DNA of 64,000 nucleotides from Phytophthora colocasiae (GCA_018806915.1 JAGKQI010000049.1:1984001-2048000); one strand, 5' to 3'. Shown: positions 34,956-48,644, numbered from the stretch's first letter. Translations and numbers: made by a program. The notes: generated by a model from the sequence alone, not told the origin.

Positions 34956-35651
34956 TTACTCACCGATTGAAATCACCGTCAAGCGCCAGTGCTGCCCAAG
35001 TCTTTCCGCTACCATCATCGCCAGCGCTTCGTCGGTTTCAGCAGTGAGGAACCACTCGCCGCCGATGTTCTTCCATCCGCGCCGTTCGCCGTTCGCCTTC
35101 GCACGCTTGTTCGGGTTGCGCCACGGGAACGTCCTCAAGTGTGCGAGTACGTCTTCGTACACTTGTTGCGTCGTGAGTTGCGGTTCGCCTCGAAGTTCTT
35201 CGTCGGCTTGAGCAGCATCGGCGATCACTTCTTCATCAGCTCCCGCGACCTTCAGCGTGATGGACATGAACCTCGTCGTCGTCCGCTGAATGATCGCTCC
35301 ATGGCCTCTTGATCCATCGCACGCCACGCTGAAGGGTGAAACGCCACGCCACGTCGGTCACCAACATCACGGCCAGGCGTCGCCACGTAGTGTCCCTCCG
35401 CATGAAACTTGCCGCCTTGAAGTCCGTGTAGCCGATCATGTTCAACAGGAAGCTGTACCCTGCGATCTGGTCGAACGATGGCTTGACGTTGTTGTCACCG
35501 TGGAAGACGTTCGTCAGCTTGGCCCAGACGTACAGGATGTCGAACGCATGCAGCACGTGGGGCTTCAAAGGTACTGCATCATCACCATCTGCCCGCCGAT
35601 GATATGCCAGTAGTGGCTGTAGAGGCGCACCGTGTCGAAAATGCTGGCCAC
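34956..35651 (-). pseudogene. Gene B, copy in X4 (three homopolymer deletions)
   Basis: Relative to the reference copy, one base is missing from each of three runs: TTTT near 35569, CCCC near 35333 and CCC near 35300. Each lies in a homopolymer, so either decay or sequencing error could explain them. The first two also occur in X7. Confidence 0.5.
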
Positions 35652-36198
35652 TCGTATAGACGGGCCATTGAGCCAATTTTCAAAACTTCGTCAATACTTC
35701 ACTTTACCATACGAAAATTTGTGAGGTGGGATATTTCGACACGGGGAAGATGATGGTGGGATCCCCATAAGACATAGACGGGACAATCAGCCAGTTTTTG
35801 AAACTTTCTCAATACTTCACTTCACTAAACGAAAACTTGTGACGTGAGGTTTTACGATACGGGGAAGATGACGGTAAGACTCCCATGTAGCATAAACAGG
35901 CCAAAAACACGTATAACACCTTCATGTAAAAACTCCTTGTATAAGTAAATACTGACTTGGGATATAAGATCTGGCAGACGCACGTGGTACCATCCGGAAA
36001 GAGCATGAAAAAGTACATTGTTTTCATGTGCGTAAGAAAGGGAAACGGTATATATAGCCAATGATAGAGCAAGAAACGTCTAATTTTTTAATATGCCTGT
36101 ATAAGCTAATACTGACATGGGATTACAGTCATACATATTCAAGACAACTTGTTTTTCACTCTCCAATTTTCTGCCGATTTCACTGAGTTTTGGCTTCG

Positions 36199-36829
36199 TG
36201 GTAAAATAAAAGAAGTTAGAAAGTGTAAAGAAAAGTAGAGTGTAAACTTTAGGATGGTTGAAATGCAGAAATGTAGTGTGTAGAGTAAACAATGAAACGT
36301 AGAGTGAAGAAAAAGAGTACAAAATTGTATGTATGGGGTGGAATAAACAAAGTAAAGTGTTTGAAAATGAAGTGTATGAAGAAGTGTGCAAAAAAAACGA
36401 ATTAAATAAAGTAAAATGTAAGTAAAGTGTACGAAGTATAAAGTGTAGAAAAGCAAGTGTGGGAAAAATATAGAGAAGGTGTAAATAACGTACTTTTCCT
36501 ATACTCTACTTTATCAATACTCTATTTTATCAACTAGACGTAGAGTACGCCGAATACAGCGTAGTCGATGGCTCTGATGGTCCCAAAATCACAGTTTTGT
36601 GCCATGTTTTGCATGAAGTCGATGGTTCCATGACGCGTAGTCGATGGTCCCGGTCTACATCTATTAGCTAAAATGCAACTAATAGCGTTCATGGATTGGC
36701 TAAAATGGTTAATAATGCTCACTAAACGAATGTTGGCTTTTAAGAGCATGGAGGTGCTGTAGCATGTCGAGAATAGCTGGTCATCAACCTTAATATAGGA
36801 AATCCCATACAAAAACTCCGAGTCGATTG
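36199..36829 (-). repeat. S4: junction spacer, minus orientation
   Basis: The same 631-bp spacer as S2 and S6 but inverted relative to them, between the B ends of X4 and X5. It lies at the mirror axis (about 36,508) of the two copia-1 copies. Confidence 0.85.
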
Positions 36830-37376
36830 CGAAACCAAAACTCAGTGAAATCGGCAGAAAATTGGAGAGTGAAAAACAAGTTGTCTTGAATATGTATGAC
36901 TGTAATCCCATGTCAGTATTAGCTTATACAGGCATATTAAAAAATTAGACGTTTCTTGCTCTATCATTGGCTATATATACCGTTCCCCTTTCTTACGCAC
37001 ATGAAAACAATGTACTTTTTCATGCTCTTTCCGGATGGTACCACGTGCGTCTGCCAGATCTTATATCCCAAGTCAGTATTTACTTATACAAGGAGTTTTT
37101 ACATGAAGGTGTTATACGTGTTTTTGGCCTGTTTATGCTACATGGGAGTCTTACCGTCATCTTCCCCGTATCGTAAAACCTCACGTCACAAGTTTTCGTT
37201 TAGTGAAGTGAAGTATTGAGAAAGTTTCAAAAACTGGCTGATTGTCCCGTCTATGTCTTATGGGGATCCCACCATCATCTTCCCCGTGTCGAAATATCCC
37301 ACCTCACAAATTTTCGTATGGTAAAGTGAAGTATTGACGAAGTTTTGAAAATTGGCTCAATGGCCCGTCTATACGA

Positions 37377-38075
37377 GTGGCCAGCATTTTCGACACGGTG
37401 CGCCTCTACAGCCACTACTGGCATATCATCGGCGGGCAGATGGTGATGATGCAGTACCTTTTGAAGCCCCACGTGCTGCATGCGTTCGACATCCTGTACG
37501 TCTGGGCCAAGCTGACGAACGTCTTCCACGGTGACAACAACGTCAAGCCATCGTTCGACCAGATCGCAGGGTACAGCTTCCTGTTGAACATGATCGGCTA
37601 CACGGACTTCAAGGCGGCAAGTTTCATGCGGAGGGACACTACGTGGCGACGCCTGGCCGTGATGTTGGTGACCGACGTGGCGTGGCGTTTCACCCCTTCA
37701 GCGTGGCGTGCGATGGATCAAGAGGCCATGGGAGCGATCATTCAGCGGACGACGACGAGGTTCATGTCCATCACGCTGAAGGTCGCGGGAGCTGATGAAG
37801 AAGTGATCGCCGATGCTGCTCAAGCCGACGAAGAACTTCGAGGCGAACCGCAACTCACGACGCAACAAGTGTACGAAGACGTACTCGCACACTTGAGGAC
37901 GTTCCCGTGGCGCAACCCGAACAAGCGTGCGAAGGCGAACGGCGAACGGCGCGGATGGAAGAACATCGGCGGCGAGTGGTTCCTCACTGCTGAAACCGAC
38001 GAAGCGCTGGCGATGATGGTAGCGGAAAGACTTGGGCAGCACTGGCGCTTGACGGTGATTTCAATCGGTGAGTAA
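37377..38075 (+). CDS. Gene B, copy in X5 (intact frame)
   Basis: The same 232-codon frame as at 21687-22385, without disruption, followed by the same donor-like GTGAGTAAGT. Confidence 0.45.
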   Translation: MASIFDTVRLYSHYWHIIGGQMVMMQYLLKPHVLHAFDILYVWAKLTNVFHGDNNVKPSFDQIAGYSFLLNMIGYTDFKAASFMRRDTTWRRLAVMLVTDVAWRFTPSAWRAMDQEAMGAIIQRTTTRFMSITLKVAGADEEVIADAAQADEELRGEPQLTTQQVYEDVLAHLRTFPWRNPNKRAKANGERRGWKNIGGEWFLTAETDEALAMMVAERLGQHWRLTVISIGE

Positions 38076-38738
38076 GTACTGAAGCGGGTAGCTTAGCAAG
38101 TTAGACTAGTTGCGTACTTTTTTTCATACTGTTTGTTGAGGTAGCCATTTTACTATGGTACAGTGTACCCCAGAGCTGATCTGTAAACCTGTCTAAGCTG
38201 CTACACTTGACTTAAGCATAACTATAGAAGGAGTCATAATAAGCTCCTTCTCCCTCTTCACTTCGTCTTTTGACGGCCACTAAGCACTTCTCTTCTTCAA
38301 TACACACCACCACCAGTATTCTGGTCACTCCTAAAGCTAAGTATCTCTTTATTATGTACTCATCAACACACGTTCCATTCTGTCCTAAATACCTCTCTCA
38401 TCTAATTTCTATTCTGTTAATATAGGGGCTTGGTACGGACGTGTCCGAGGGCTTGACTTTTCGGAAAGACGTGTCGCGGACCTAAACTAGTGAGTTTGGA
38501 GCTACCTAAAATTATTAATTTTGGGTTTTCGTCATTTCCGGAGTCCAAACAGCGTGAGTGAAAAATAGTTGGCTTGAAAATGTATGACTGTACTCTCATG
38601 TCGTATAGACGGTCCAATCAGCCAATTTTCAAAACTTCGTCAATACTTCACTTCACTGTACGAAAATTTGTGAGGTGGGGTATTTCGACACGGGGAAGAT
38701 GATGGTAAGCCTCCCATATGACATAGACAGGCGATGAA

Positions 38739-38863
38739 CCAGTGTACCATGTACCTATGTACCCATGTACTCATGTTCCTGTGTACCATGTACCAGTGTA
38801 CCATGTACCCATGTACCTGTGTATAATGTATTAATGTACCCTTGTACCATGCACCAGTGTACC
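38739..38863 (+). repeat. Minisatellite of X5 (short variant)
   Basis: Matches the arrangement in X3, including the ATAATGTATTAATG segment. Confidence 0.85.
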
Positions 38864-40063
38864 GTAAAAATCGGATTCCGCTCAGAGGTAAAAAGACTGC
38901 CTCTAAAATAAATGGGGTGTTACGTACATCAAGGACAGGGAGACTACTGCTACTATATATATTTCCAACGCGGATGAATGTTCATGCTAAGGTTCTTTAG
39001 GGCCCCCGATACCTAAAATAGACGCCCATATAAGGTCCTCGAACGTTGATATAGGGTCCTCAAAACGTCCAAAAACCCAAATATTTTTTTGTTGTTGTTT
39101 CATTCATTAACTATTTTAGTTTTTTAGTACCACTATATAATTTTGGAAATCCCATACAAAAAAGCCATGTCAACTGCGGAGTCAAAACTGAGTGAAATCG
39201 GCCGTATATTGGAAAATGTATGACAGTACTCCCTTGTGATATAAACGAACGACTGAACCAGTTTTTTTAAACTCCTTCAATACTGAACTTCACTATATGA
39301 AAAGTTGTGAGTGGAGTATTTCGACACAGGGAAGTTGATTGTGAGATCAGCATAAATGGGCTGATCATCTTTATTTTTAACTTCTTTAATACTACACGTC
39401 ACTATACGAAAATTGGTGAGGTACCGTATTTCGACACGGAGAGCATAATGGCGAGACTCACATGTGATATAAATAAGACAACCATCCTTAAAACGTCTCC
39501 GTGTTTAAAACTCCTTGTATAAGATAAAACTGACTTCAGGTGTTTAATCTGGCCGCCACACGGGACACCACAGGAAACAGTTTGAAAAGTACATTGCTTA
39601 CATGTGCGTAATAAAGGTACACTATCAAAAATGTCTCTTCTTTTGAAAAATCCAGTATAAGATAATACTGACTTGAGATATAAGGTTTGGTAGTCACACA
39701 AGGCACCATTGGAAAGAGCATAAATAGGTACGTTAGATCCATCTATACAGATTTGATAGAGTGCAAGTCTAAATTGAGTTATGGTCGGTCAAAGGCGAGC
39801 TTTTGAAACGTCACTTCAATGTTTAATAACTTTGTAAAAAAAAAGGTTTGAGAGTGCTACCAAGTACTATCGTGTATAGAGTGAGAAATCATATTAGATA
39901 CAGCTAAGTAGCGTTACCAACATTCAAGTCTAGTTGACGTTACACCAGAAAGAGGGAAACGTTTTAAGCGGTAAGTACAGCTAACTATTAGGTGAGTAGA
40001 TTTGACTTAAAGTGGAATAAATTTGTCGGTACTTAACATATCGAATTACTGTTTCTTTCTATT

Positions 40064-40776
40064 ATGTTGAGCGCAGCATTTCATGTTGAACCCATGTGAG
40101 TAGATTTAATGAGAGACAGCAAGCTGTCATGGGTGACATGCGAACAGAGACCCGATTTCGCGTGGAGAGTTTCGAAACGATTCCTGGTATCTTCAACAGG
40201 AACTTCAACATCTTGAAACCAAGGAACTCGATGTTGATCAAGTTTTGGAATGGGCAGTCAACAACAACCTGTTCATTGGCAGAGGCACGGATCGCATCAG
40301 TCACAACAAGTATGATGTCTTCAACATCTTGCTCAACGGATATGGTGTGTGGACACCCTTCAGCAAAAACGCGTTGAAGCCTTCTCCTCTACTGAACTCG
40401 CTACGTGCTACGTTTGTGATTGTTGGTGTCCTCGCACTAGGGGTTCGCCGAGTCGATGACGACGAAGATGAGGAGATGAAGGAGCTGGATGTGATTGAGC
40501 TCTCAACGACATACAGCGAGGAGTTGGACGTACAAGGCGATCGCGACCATGCCATTGACAGTGACACTACTGATCCGGATTATGTTTGCCGAACTTTCGA
40601 ACACCTCGTTGTCACTTGAAGGGCCGTCGCTGGTATGTTTGCAAGAACAGCATCGGGAAATTGTAACGCGTCAAAGATCGAAAGAACGTCTGTGTGAAGT
40701 GGTGATGGAACGGTTCGGGGAGAACTGGTATGAGCACGTGGAGAAATTTTGTTGCTTGAGGCATCCCGTCATTTAG
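40064..40776 (+). pseudogene. Gene A, copy 5
   Basis: Same possible intron and frame break as copy 1, with no private disruption. Confidence 0.4.
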
Positions 40777-41826
40777 ACAAGGTCTGGACGTCGTTGGTAG
40801 GTTTGGAGGAGAGTTTTTAGCGTCTAAGGACAAAAATAGGACAAAAAACTGCATGTATTAACGATCCGTTGTCTAAACTTTAAATAAAACACTCAAACTG
40901 GAATAACTTCACCAATATTTCACATATGGAAATGCTACTTAGCATGATTATATAGCGCGTAAATTCTACTTTGAATCCATCTAAGTAGAACGAGGTGACT
41001 TTAACTCCCCCGCACTCGCACGTTGTATATAACTACATGTTATGAAAAAGGTCCCCACATTTCAAAGATTTAAAAAATGTATTTTTACTCTAACTGTGTT
41101 TGACCGACACAGACGTGGTGACGTCGAATCCCACAGATCAGACCTTTGAAGGTCTACTGAGGCGAGGGTCTGGGCGGAAAGTACCATACCCGCCACAAGC
41201 ATTCGATATTAAGACGGATATAATAGGTGAAGGAATAAAGAAGTGCAATCGACCCGGAGTTTTTGTATGGGATTTCCTATATTAAGGTTGATGACCGGCT
41301 ATTCTCGACATGCTACAGCACCTCCATGCTCTTAAAAGCCAACATTCGTTTAGTGAGCATTATTAACCATTTTAGCCAATCCATGAACGCTATTAGTTGC
41401 ATTTTAGCTAATAGATGTAGACCGGGACCATCGACTACGCGTCATGGAACCATCGACTTCATGCAAAACATGGCACAAAACTGTGATTTTGGGACCATCA
41501 GAGCCATCGACTACGCTGTATTCGGCGTACTCTACGTCTAGTTGATAAAATAGAGTATTGATAAAGTAGAGTATAGGAAAAGTACGTTATCTACACCTTC
41601 TCTATATTTTTCCCACACTTGCTTTTCTACACTTTATACTTCGTACACTTTACTTACATTTTACTTTATTTAATTCGTTTTTTTGCACACTTCTTCATAC
41701 ACTTCATTTGCAAACACTTTACTTTGTTTATTCTACCCCATACATACAATTTTGTACTCTTTTTCTTCACTCTACTTTTCATTGTTTACTCCACACACTA
41801 CATTTCTGCATTTCAACCATCCTAAA

Positions 41827-42207
41827 TGTTGAGTGGCAAGGGCGCGCAGTGCGCGCCTCTCGCAAAAAGGCAGACAGGGAGTCCTGTCGGCCAAGAGTTA
41901 AAAATAAACAACTGAATAAAACACCTCTCTAAGTTGTATTAATTCTGATTAGCAAGTACGAGAGGAAGTTCAGAATATCCAGATCACAGCTGTGATCTGG
42001 ATAGTACAGGCAGAGAGCTGCCTGCCATCCATAGTGCGATGACGATACGAGGCGAGGAGTGCAGCCGTCGAGGACGAAGTCCGAAGACGAGCTCACTTCC
42101 TCTTTTGCCTCAGACCCCGAGCACGAGTCTGCAGTATAGGCATTATAAAGAGGATAGAGAATAAAAGTAAATAAACTGTTGTGAGCTTTCCTCAGTTGTA
42201 CTGTTCA
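41827..42207 (+). repeat. Copia-2b 5' LTR (381 bp)
   Basis: Essentially identical to the 5' LTR of copy a, with the same palindromes and TATAAA. Confidence 0.95.
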
Positions 42208-42223
42208 TTGTAACATTTCAAGT

Positions 42224-43141
42224 ATGAGCAAACCCGAGATGGACAAGAGCTCTGTGGCGTCGTTGAGATTCAACGGCAAGCCTCTGCACTTCGCCGCGTG
42301 GAAGAGCAAGCTGATCATTCACTTGAAGGCATTGAGCGAGGAACGTGCGCTCGAAGAGCTGCAGCACAAGCGTGCAAAGCCGCTGAGTCGGTACGAAGAT
42401 TTGCTCAAGAGCCAGCCGACACTGCCGCCACGTCCGCCTGCTGAAGACACGGAAGCGACATGGCAGCACGATTTGCACGAGACACTGCTCTGCACGCAGT
42501 CTTCGTACATCAAAAGACTGCTGTGTGAGACGCTGCCAAGCGATTTCAAGGGGATTGCTACCAAGCGTATGGACGAACCAGTCCATGTGATCTGGCGACT
42601 GGTGGAAAAGCAGTACAGCCTCAGCAACGCTACTGGCGTCGTCGGACTGGTTGACCAGTTCATGAAGATCGTGGACTCGGACTTCAAGAGCGTCGGACAG
42701 CTCTTTCAAGACCTGAACGGCGTGCGAAGCCAGGTCAACGTCAATTCGCGTGAGGCTTTGCACACGCACATGCTGTCATCACAGCTGATGCTGGTAATGG
42801 TGCTTGGCGCGTTGCCAAGGCACATGTGGGGCTCCTCAGTTGAGTTTACCCCTGAAGCTTTTACGCTGGAGAATGTCAGCGAAAATCTGACCAACATTTT
42901 TGGCAACCAGTGCAAGGCTTCAATTCTGGAGCTAGGCAACGGGAAGGCTGTCAACCATGTTGCAGCGGTGCCGACCAAGCAGAATGGCTCGGCTTTGGGC
43001 AAAAGAAAGGCCCAGTCGGCACCAGCGAATGATCGGCACTACAATCAGGGCATAATGAAGTGCCACTATTGTGCAGGCAATTTCAATGGTATGAACAATA
43101 CCGGCCCGCACAAGCTGCTCGATTGTCCGAAGCGCCTTTGA
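42224..43141 (+). CDS. gag: Copia-2b gag, intact (305 residues)
   Basis: Gag forms the particle that packages the element RNA. This copy runs uninterrupted from ATG at 42224, 16 bp after the LTR, to TGA at 43139-43141. The N-terminal part (LHFAAWKSKL) has the Trp-containing start common to copia gag proteins, and the middle is helical. The C-terminus is basic and carries a zinc-knuckle-like C-x2-C...GPH-x4-C of unusually long spacing. It is followed by CTT-TGA-C, the presumed slip site into pol. It is the only undamaged retroelement gene in the window. Confidence 0.85.
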   Translation: MSKPEMDKSSVASLRFNGKPLHFAAWKSKLIIHLKALSEERALEELQHKRAKPLSRYEDLLKSQPTLPPRPPAEDTEATWQHDLHETLLCTQSSYIKRLLCETLPSDFKGIATKRMDEPVHVIWRLVEKQYSLSNATGVVGLVDQFMKIVDSDFKSVGQLFQDLNGVRSQVNVNSREALHTHMLSSQLMLVMVLGALPRHMWGSSVEFTPEAFTLENVSENLTNIFGNQCKASILELGNGKAVNHVAAVPTKQNGSALGKRKAQSAPANDRHYNQGIMKCHYCAGNFNGMNNTGPHKLLDCPKRL

Positions 43142-43142
43142 C
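43136..43142 (+). other. Candidate +1 frameshift site CTT-TGA-C, copy b
   Basis: The same heptamer and phase as at 27451-27457. The pol frame is open from here to 44378. Confidence 0.5.
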
Positions 43143-46100
43143 AGGGCAGCTGGAGTACATAGGCGCAACATTTGGTCAACGCCAAGTCGTCTGAAAGGAA
43201 AAGCGGGGCAAGTTGCCAAGGCAAAAGCATCCAAGGCAGAAGCAGCAGCCAAGGCACAGGCGGTCAAGGACAAAGCCAAGACTCGCCGTGAAATCTCTTT
43301 AGAAGAGTGCCAGGCTGAGCTTGCTGTCGACGCATGCGATGCTGTGGATTTGAAGTTGCCGGCTACACCGACTGGCTACGCGAGCCCACCACCATGCTTT
43401 GTGGAACTGCCACTGACACCAGGAAAGGGCACATCCCCGTATTCAGACGATGACGAACCAATGGATTCGGTTGTCAACGCAGTTGAATTCGACCGAGCGA
43501 ACACCGGAAAGGCCACCGATAAGCAATCGGATGGTGACGTCGAAATGAAAGACACTCAAGAGGAGGTCAGCAATCCAGCGATTGCCGTGACGACGAAGAA
43601 CTTCGCCGGCATGATGAGTGAGCTGGAAGAAAAGGTACGAACACTGTATTCGTTTTTATTAACTGAAGATTCATTTCTAACAACGGATTCTTGGGTGCTA
43701 GACTCAGGCTGCGGACACGGCCTAACAAGCGAGATGGCTCGCTTTGTTAGCAAGAGACCCAATACACAGTACATGGTTACCTTTGCTCAGGGCTCTAAGC
43801 ATTCTAATACACATATTGGTACAATCAAATTGTATTTACGTGGACCAAAGGGCATAAAACCGTTTCTATTTGACAATATAGCAATGGTACCGCATGCAAC
43901 CTTGAACATTTTGAGCGAGTTCTGGCTCAGACGCAATGAGTACCAAATTTTGGGTTCACTTTGCGGGAAGTTCAAATTTGTGCTTTATGACAATGAACTT
44001 GTGTTTGTTGCAAAAGCGATAAATGGAGCATACTATTTGCAGAATAAAACGTTAATAGAACGGCAAAATTTCTGTAATGCTGTCAAATCAAAACCCTGCA
44101 AACCACTATCAAACCTAGAGATTGGGAGATATGAGAGAATATTGCAGGAGTGGCATGTGAAACTTGGTCACCTAAATAAAGACACAGTCATCGAAATGCT
44201 TAGCAAAAAGCTGGTAGGCGGGATGCCTATGTTATCAGCTACTGGACTCAGGAAAGTCCCGTTCTTTTGTTTAACATGTGCAGAGATGGAGAAGCGGAGA
44301 ATGTCCTACCGCAATATGAAGGTTCGAGAGACGAACAACCTATCAGTACCATTCATATGGATACAAATGGACCTATGAAAACCATGGGTGTGTATGGAAG
44401 TTCAGGAAGAATCAAGTACTTCCTGAGTATAATTGATGACAATACGTCGTGGAGATGGACATTTGTCCTACGCGATAAGAAAGAAGTCTATGAAAAAGTA
44501 GAGGAGCTTCTACTGCAGCTAGAACGTGAAGGGAAATTCACAATACGTCGGATCCGCTCCGACGGTGGCACTGAGTTTGTGAATGCTGCATTCAAGAACT
44601 TCTGTAAAGGAAAAGGTATTGCCTTTAAGAAATCTAACACTTACAGTCCAGAGGAAAATGGAGCTGCGGAGCGTGACCACCAGAGTAAACTGGATAGAGT
44701 GCGGTGTGCATTGAAAGACGCTGATATGGCACACAGATGGTGGCCAGAAGCGCTGATGTACATGACCTATGTACAGAATCGCACACCTATGAAAAGGTTG
44801 GGATACAAAACACCGTATGAAATGGTTTATGAGAAACCACCCAACGTAAAAGAGTTGCCTGTCTGGGGTTCAGTCTGTTTTGCACACGTGCCAGCTGCCC
44901 TACGCAAAGACAAGAAACTGTCCGCTCGAGCTGTAAAGTGTCGACTCCTTGGAGTGTCAGAGGAAACGAAGGGTTTTCGGTTATGGCACATCTATAACAA
45001 CAAATACATCCTATCCAGGGATGTGCTGTTCGATACTACAAATGTAGCCACCATGGTCAAACGAGCTTTCGGACAAGCCGATCAAACCCTCACTTCTGAA
45101 TTTGCAGCGCGCGAGTTACCCGCGGCAGAAGAAGTGGAAGCAACTGTCAACGAGAATACGAAGGCAGTGGGAGCTGAAACACCCGAGCAGGGGTTAACGG
45201 AGGCAGTGGGAGCTGAATCAGCCACTCCGGGAACAACCCCAGTAGTGGGAGTTAAGAGTAAACGCCGACGAGAAAGGCTAGTGGAGGCAACGGAAAGCCG
45301 AGAACCACGCCTGCGTCGACAGGTTAAGAAACCTAAACGGTATCAGGACTATCAGTGCTTCCAAGCGATGTTAGATAAGAACATTACGCAAGAGATTGCG
45401 GAGCACAAAGTGCCTACACCCCGATCGCTCAAAGAAGCCTTAAGGGGCCCTCATAGAGAACACTGGAAAGCAGCTCTAGAGCTAGAGTACGACTCCTTGA
45501 TTGAGAATGCAACATGGAAGCTCGTAAGACTGCCACCTGGGCGAAAGGCTTTGCCATCTCATTGGGTACTAGTAGTAAAGTACAATGCCGACGGTAGTGT
45601 CGAGCGGTTCAAAGCGCGCCTAGTAGCACAAGGTAACCACCAAGAGTTTGGGGTAGACTGTGATGAGGTATATGCACCGGTGGCACGATTCGAGTCATTG
45701 CGCCTAGTGCTGGCAATTGGAACCATATTGGACTGTCATATCCATCAAATGGATGTCCATACGGCTTTTCTTAATGGCACAATGGAAGGAGAGCAAAAGA
45801 TCTATATGAGGCAACCTCACGGATTTGTGAAGCGAGGCCACGGGAATCTGGTCTGTGAACTTCAAAAGAGCATCTATGGCTTGAGCCCCTCGAATCCGGT
45901 ATAGAGTACTTCATACATTTTTGACGGAGATGGGTTTTGCACGCTACCACAAAGAGTTTTGCATCTTCGTGCAAAAAGTGGGAGAAGAATGGCTAATAGT
46001 CGTGGTATATGTTGATGATCTGACGATCATGTCGCGAAGCATGCGACTTATCAACACGCTAAAAGCTGAATTGTCTAATAGGTTCAAAAATGAAGGACCT

Positions 46101-46995
46101 GGGTGACATTCACTACATCCTGAAAATGGAGGTGCGACGCAATAGAGAACAGCACGTGATGACGATCTCACAAAGCAAATACATTGCAGAACTTATCACC
46201 AAGTACAAAATGGTTGATAGTGCACCAGTGATGACACCACAAGTAGCTGGCTTAACACTAGAGCCAGAAACGGAAATGACAGCAGTGCAGATTGCTGCGC
46301 AGCCTTATGACTACAGAGGCATTGTTGGATCGCTCCAGTACTTAGTCCGTGGGACTCGACCTGATATCGCCAATGCGGTTAGAGAACTTAGCAAGTTTTT
46401 GTCTTGCTACAACCGCACACATTGGGATGCAGCTAGGCGAGTACTCAAATACTTGAAAGGGACGTCAACGTACGGTCTGTTTCTCGATGGAAAAGCGAGA
46501 GATGTGACTTACGAAGTGTACACTGACGCGAGCTTCGCGTGTCAACCAAAAGAACGTAAATCCGTAACTGGATACGTGATCCAAATGGCCAATACGAGTG
46601 TATCATTGTGCAGTAGTAAACAAGGAGGCGCTTCGCTTTCGACTGCTGAAGCAGAACTTATCGCACTAAGCGAGGGAGCTAAGGAAAGTGAGTGGTTATG
46701 GCACTTGCTGAGAGAAATGGGATTTCCCCAAAACGTACCAGTGCAGGTATGGTGTGATAGTAATGCCGCCATCAGCATTGTAAAAAATCCTGGGAATCAC
46801 AAAGCAAGTAAGCACATAGAAATTAGATTTCTGTTTACTAGGGACCTTGTAGAACACGGTCGCCTTAAAATTGCTTATTGTGCTACGCAGGAAATGACTG
46901 CTGATATTCTCACAAAAGCTCTGCCGACAAAGCAGTTCCTAAAACAAAGAGAAAAGCTAGGTGTTCGAGATCTGAACTTACCCCCTAGTACTTAG
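43137..46995 (+). pseudogene. Copia-2b pol, broken
   Basis: Same domain order and motifs as copy a, with the two shared frame breaks near 44335 and 45885. One extra A in a run near 46086 adds a private break just after the YVDD region. RNase H is complete from there to TAG at 46993-46995. One substitution in integrase (YEMVY against YERVY in copy a) is a coding difference outside homopolymers. Confidence 0.9.
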
Positions 46996-47001
46996 TGGGA
47001 G

Positions 47002-47382
47002 TGTTGAGTGGCAAGGGCGCGCAGTGCGCGCCTCTCGCAAAAAGGCAGACAGGGAGTCCTGTCGGCCAAGAGTTAAAAATAAACAACTGAATAAAACACC
47101 TCTCTAAGTTGTATTAATTCTGATTAGCAAGTACGAGAGGAAGTTCAGAATATCCAGATCACAGCTGTGATCTGGATAGTACAGGCAGAGAGCTGCCTGC
47201 CATCCATAGTGCGATGACGATACGAGGCGAGGAGTGCAGCCGTCGAGGACGAAGTCCGAAGACGAGCTCACTTCCTCTTTTGCCTCAGACCCCGAGCACG
47301 AGTCTGCAGTATAGGCATTATAAAGAGGATAGAGAATAAAAGTAAATAAACTGTTGTGAGCTTTCCTCAGTCGTACTGTTCA
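47002..47382 (+). repeat. Copia-2b 3' LTR (381 bp)
   Basis: Carries the same 3'-specific TCAGTCGTAC as copy a. Confidence 0.95.
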
Positions 47383-47931
47383 TTTCAACCATCCTAAAAT
47401 TTACACTCTACTTTTCTTTACACTTTCTAACTTCTTTTATTTTACCATAATCCTTTTCACTTCTTTATTCCTTCACCTATTATATCCGTCTTAATATCGA
47501 ATGCTTGTGGCGGGTATGGTACTTTCCGCCCAGACCCTCGCCTCAGTAGACCTTCAAAAGTCTGATCTGTGGGATTCGACGTCACCACGTCTGTGTCGGT
47601 CAAACACAGTTAGAGTAAAAATACATTTTTTAAATCTTTGAAATGTGGGGACCTTTTTCATAACATGTAGTTATATACAACGTGCGAGTGCGGGGGGGGG
47701 TTAAAGTCACCTCGTTCTACTTAGATGGATTCAAAGTAGAATTTACGCGCTATATAATCATGCTAAGTAGCATTTCCATATGTGAAATATTGGTGAAGTT
47801 ATTCCAGTTTGAGTGTTTTATTTAAAGTTTAGACAACGGATCGTTAATACATGCAGTTTTTTGTCCTATTTTTTGTCCTTAGACGCTAAAAAAACTCTCC
47901 TCCAAACCTACCAACGACGTCCAGACCTTGT

Positions 47932-48644
47932 CTAAATGACGGGATGCCTCAAGCAACAAAATTTCTCCACGTGCTCATACCAGTTCTCCCCGAACCGTTC
48001 CATCACCACTTCACACAGACGTTCTTTCGATCTTTGACGCGTTACAATTTCCCGATGCTGTTCTTGCAAACATACCAGCGACGGCCCTTCAAGTGACAAC
48101 GAGGTGTTCGAAAGTTCGGCAAACATAATCCGGATCAGTAGTGTCACTGTCAATGGCATGGTCGCGATCGCCTTGTACGTCCAACTCCTCGCTGTATGTC
48201 GTTGAGAGCTCAATCACATCCAGCTCCTTCATCTCCTCATCTTCGTCGTCATCGACTCGGCGAACCCCTAGTGCGAGGACACCAACAATCACAAACGTAG
48301 CACGTAGCGAGTTCAGTAGAGGAGAAGGCTTCAACGCGTTTTTGCTGAAGGGTGTCCACACACCATATCCGTTGAGCAAGATGTTGAAGACATCATACTT
48401 GTTGTGACTGATGCGATCCGTGCCTCTGCCAATGAACAGGTTGTTGTTGACTGCCCATTCCAAAACTTGATCAACATCGAGTTCCTTGGTTTCAAGATGT
48501 TGAAGTTCCTGTTGAAGATACCAGGAATCGTTTCGAAACTCTCCACGCGAAATCGGGTCTCTGTTCGCATGTCACCCATGACAGCTTGCTGTCTCTCATT
48601 AAATCTACTCACATGGGTTCAACATGAAATGCTGCGCTCAACAT
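47932..48644 (-). pseudogene. Gene A, copy 6
   Basis: Same structure as copy 1; ATG at 48642-48644. No private disruption is seen. Confidence 0.4.

Larger units (their letters stand above)
31762..36198 (-). repeat. X4: inverted arm
   Basis: A 4437-bp reverse-complement arm with gene A (32250-32962), empty copia-1 site (CACTT 33012-33016), long-variant minisatellite (34157-34292) and frameshifted gene B (34956-35651). A C/G run near 32000 reaches about 14 bases, against 5 to 10 elsewhere. Confidence 0.95.
36830..41245 (+). repeat. X5: complete arm (4416 bp)
   Basis: Contains intact gene B (37377-38075), short-variant minisatellite (38739-38863), empty copia-1 site and gene A (40064-40776). 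Nearly identical to X3. The C run near 41005 is short and interrupted (CTCCCCC). Confidence 0.95.
41827..47382 (+). mobile_element. Copia-2, copy b: same insertion as copy a, duplicated with the array
   Basis: Also 5556 bp, with the same 16-bp flanking repeat (41811-41826 and 47383-47398), the same 5'/3' LTR difference and the same two pol frame breaks. It descends from the same insertion event as copy a. Private differences are an intact gag and an extra A near 46086. Confidence 0.95.
41246..47447 (+). repeat. S5: junction spacer, plus orientation, split by copia-2
   Basis: S is interrupted at the same base as S3 by a copia-2 in the same orientation relative to S. It joins the A ends of X5 and X6. 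Confidence 0.85.
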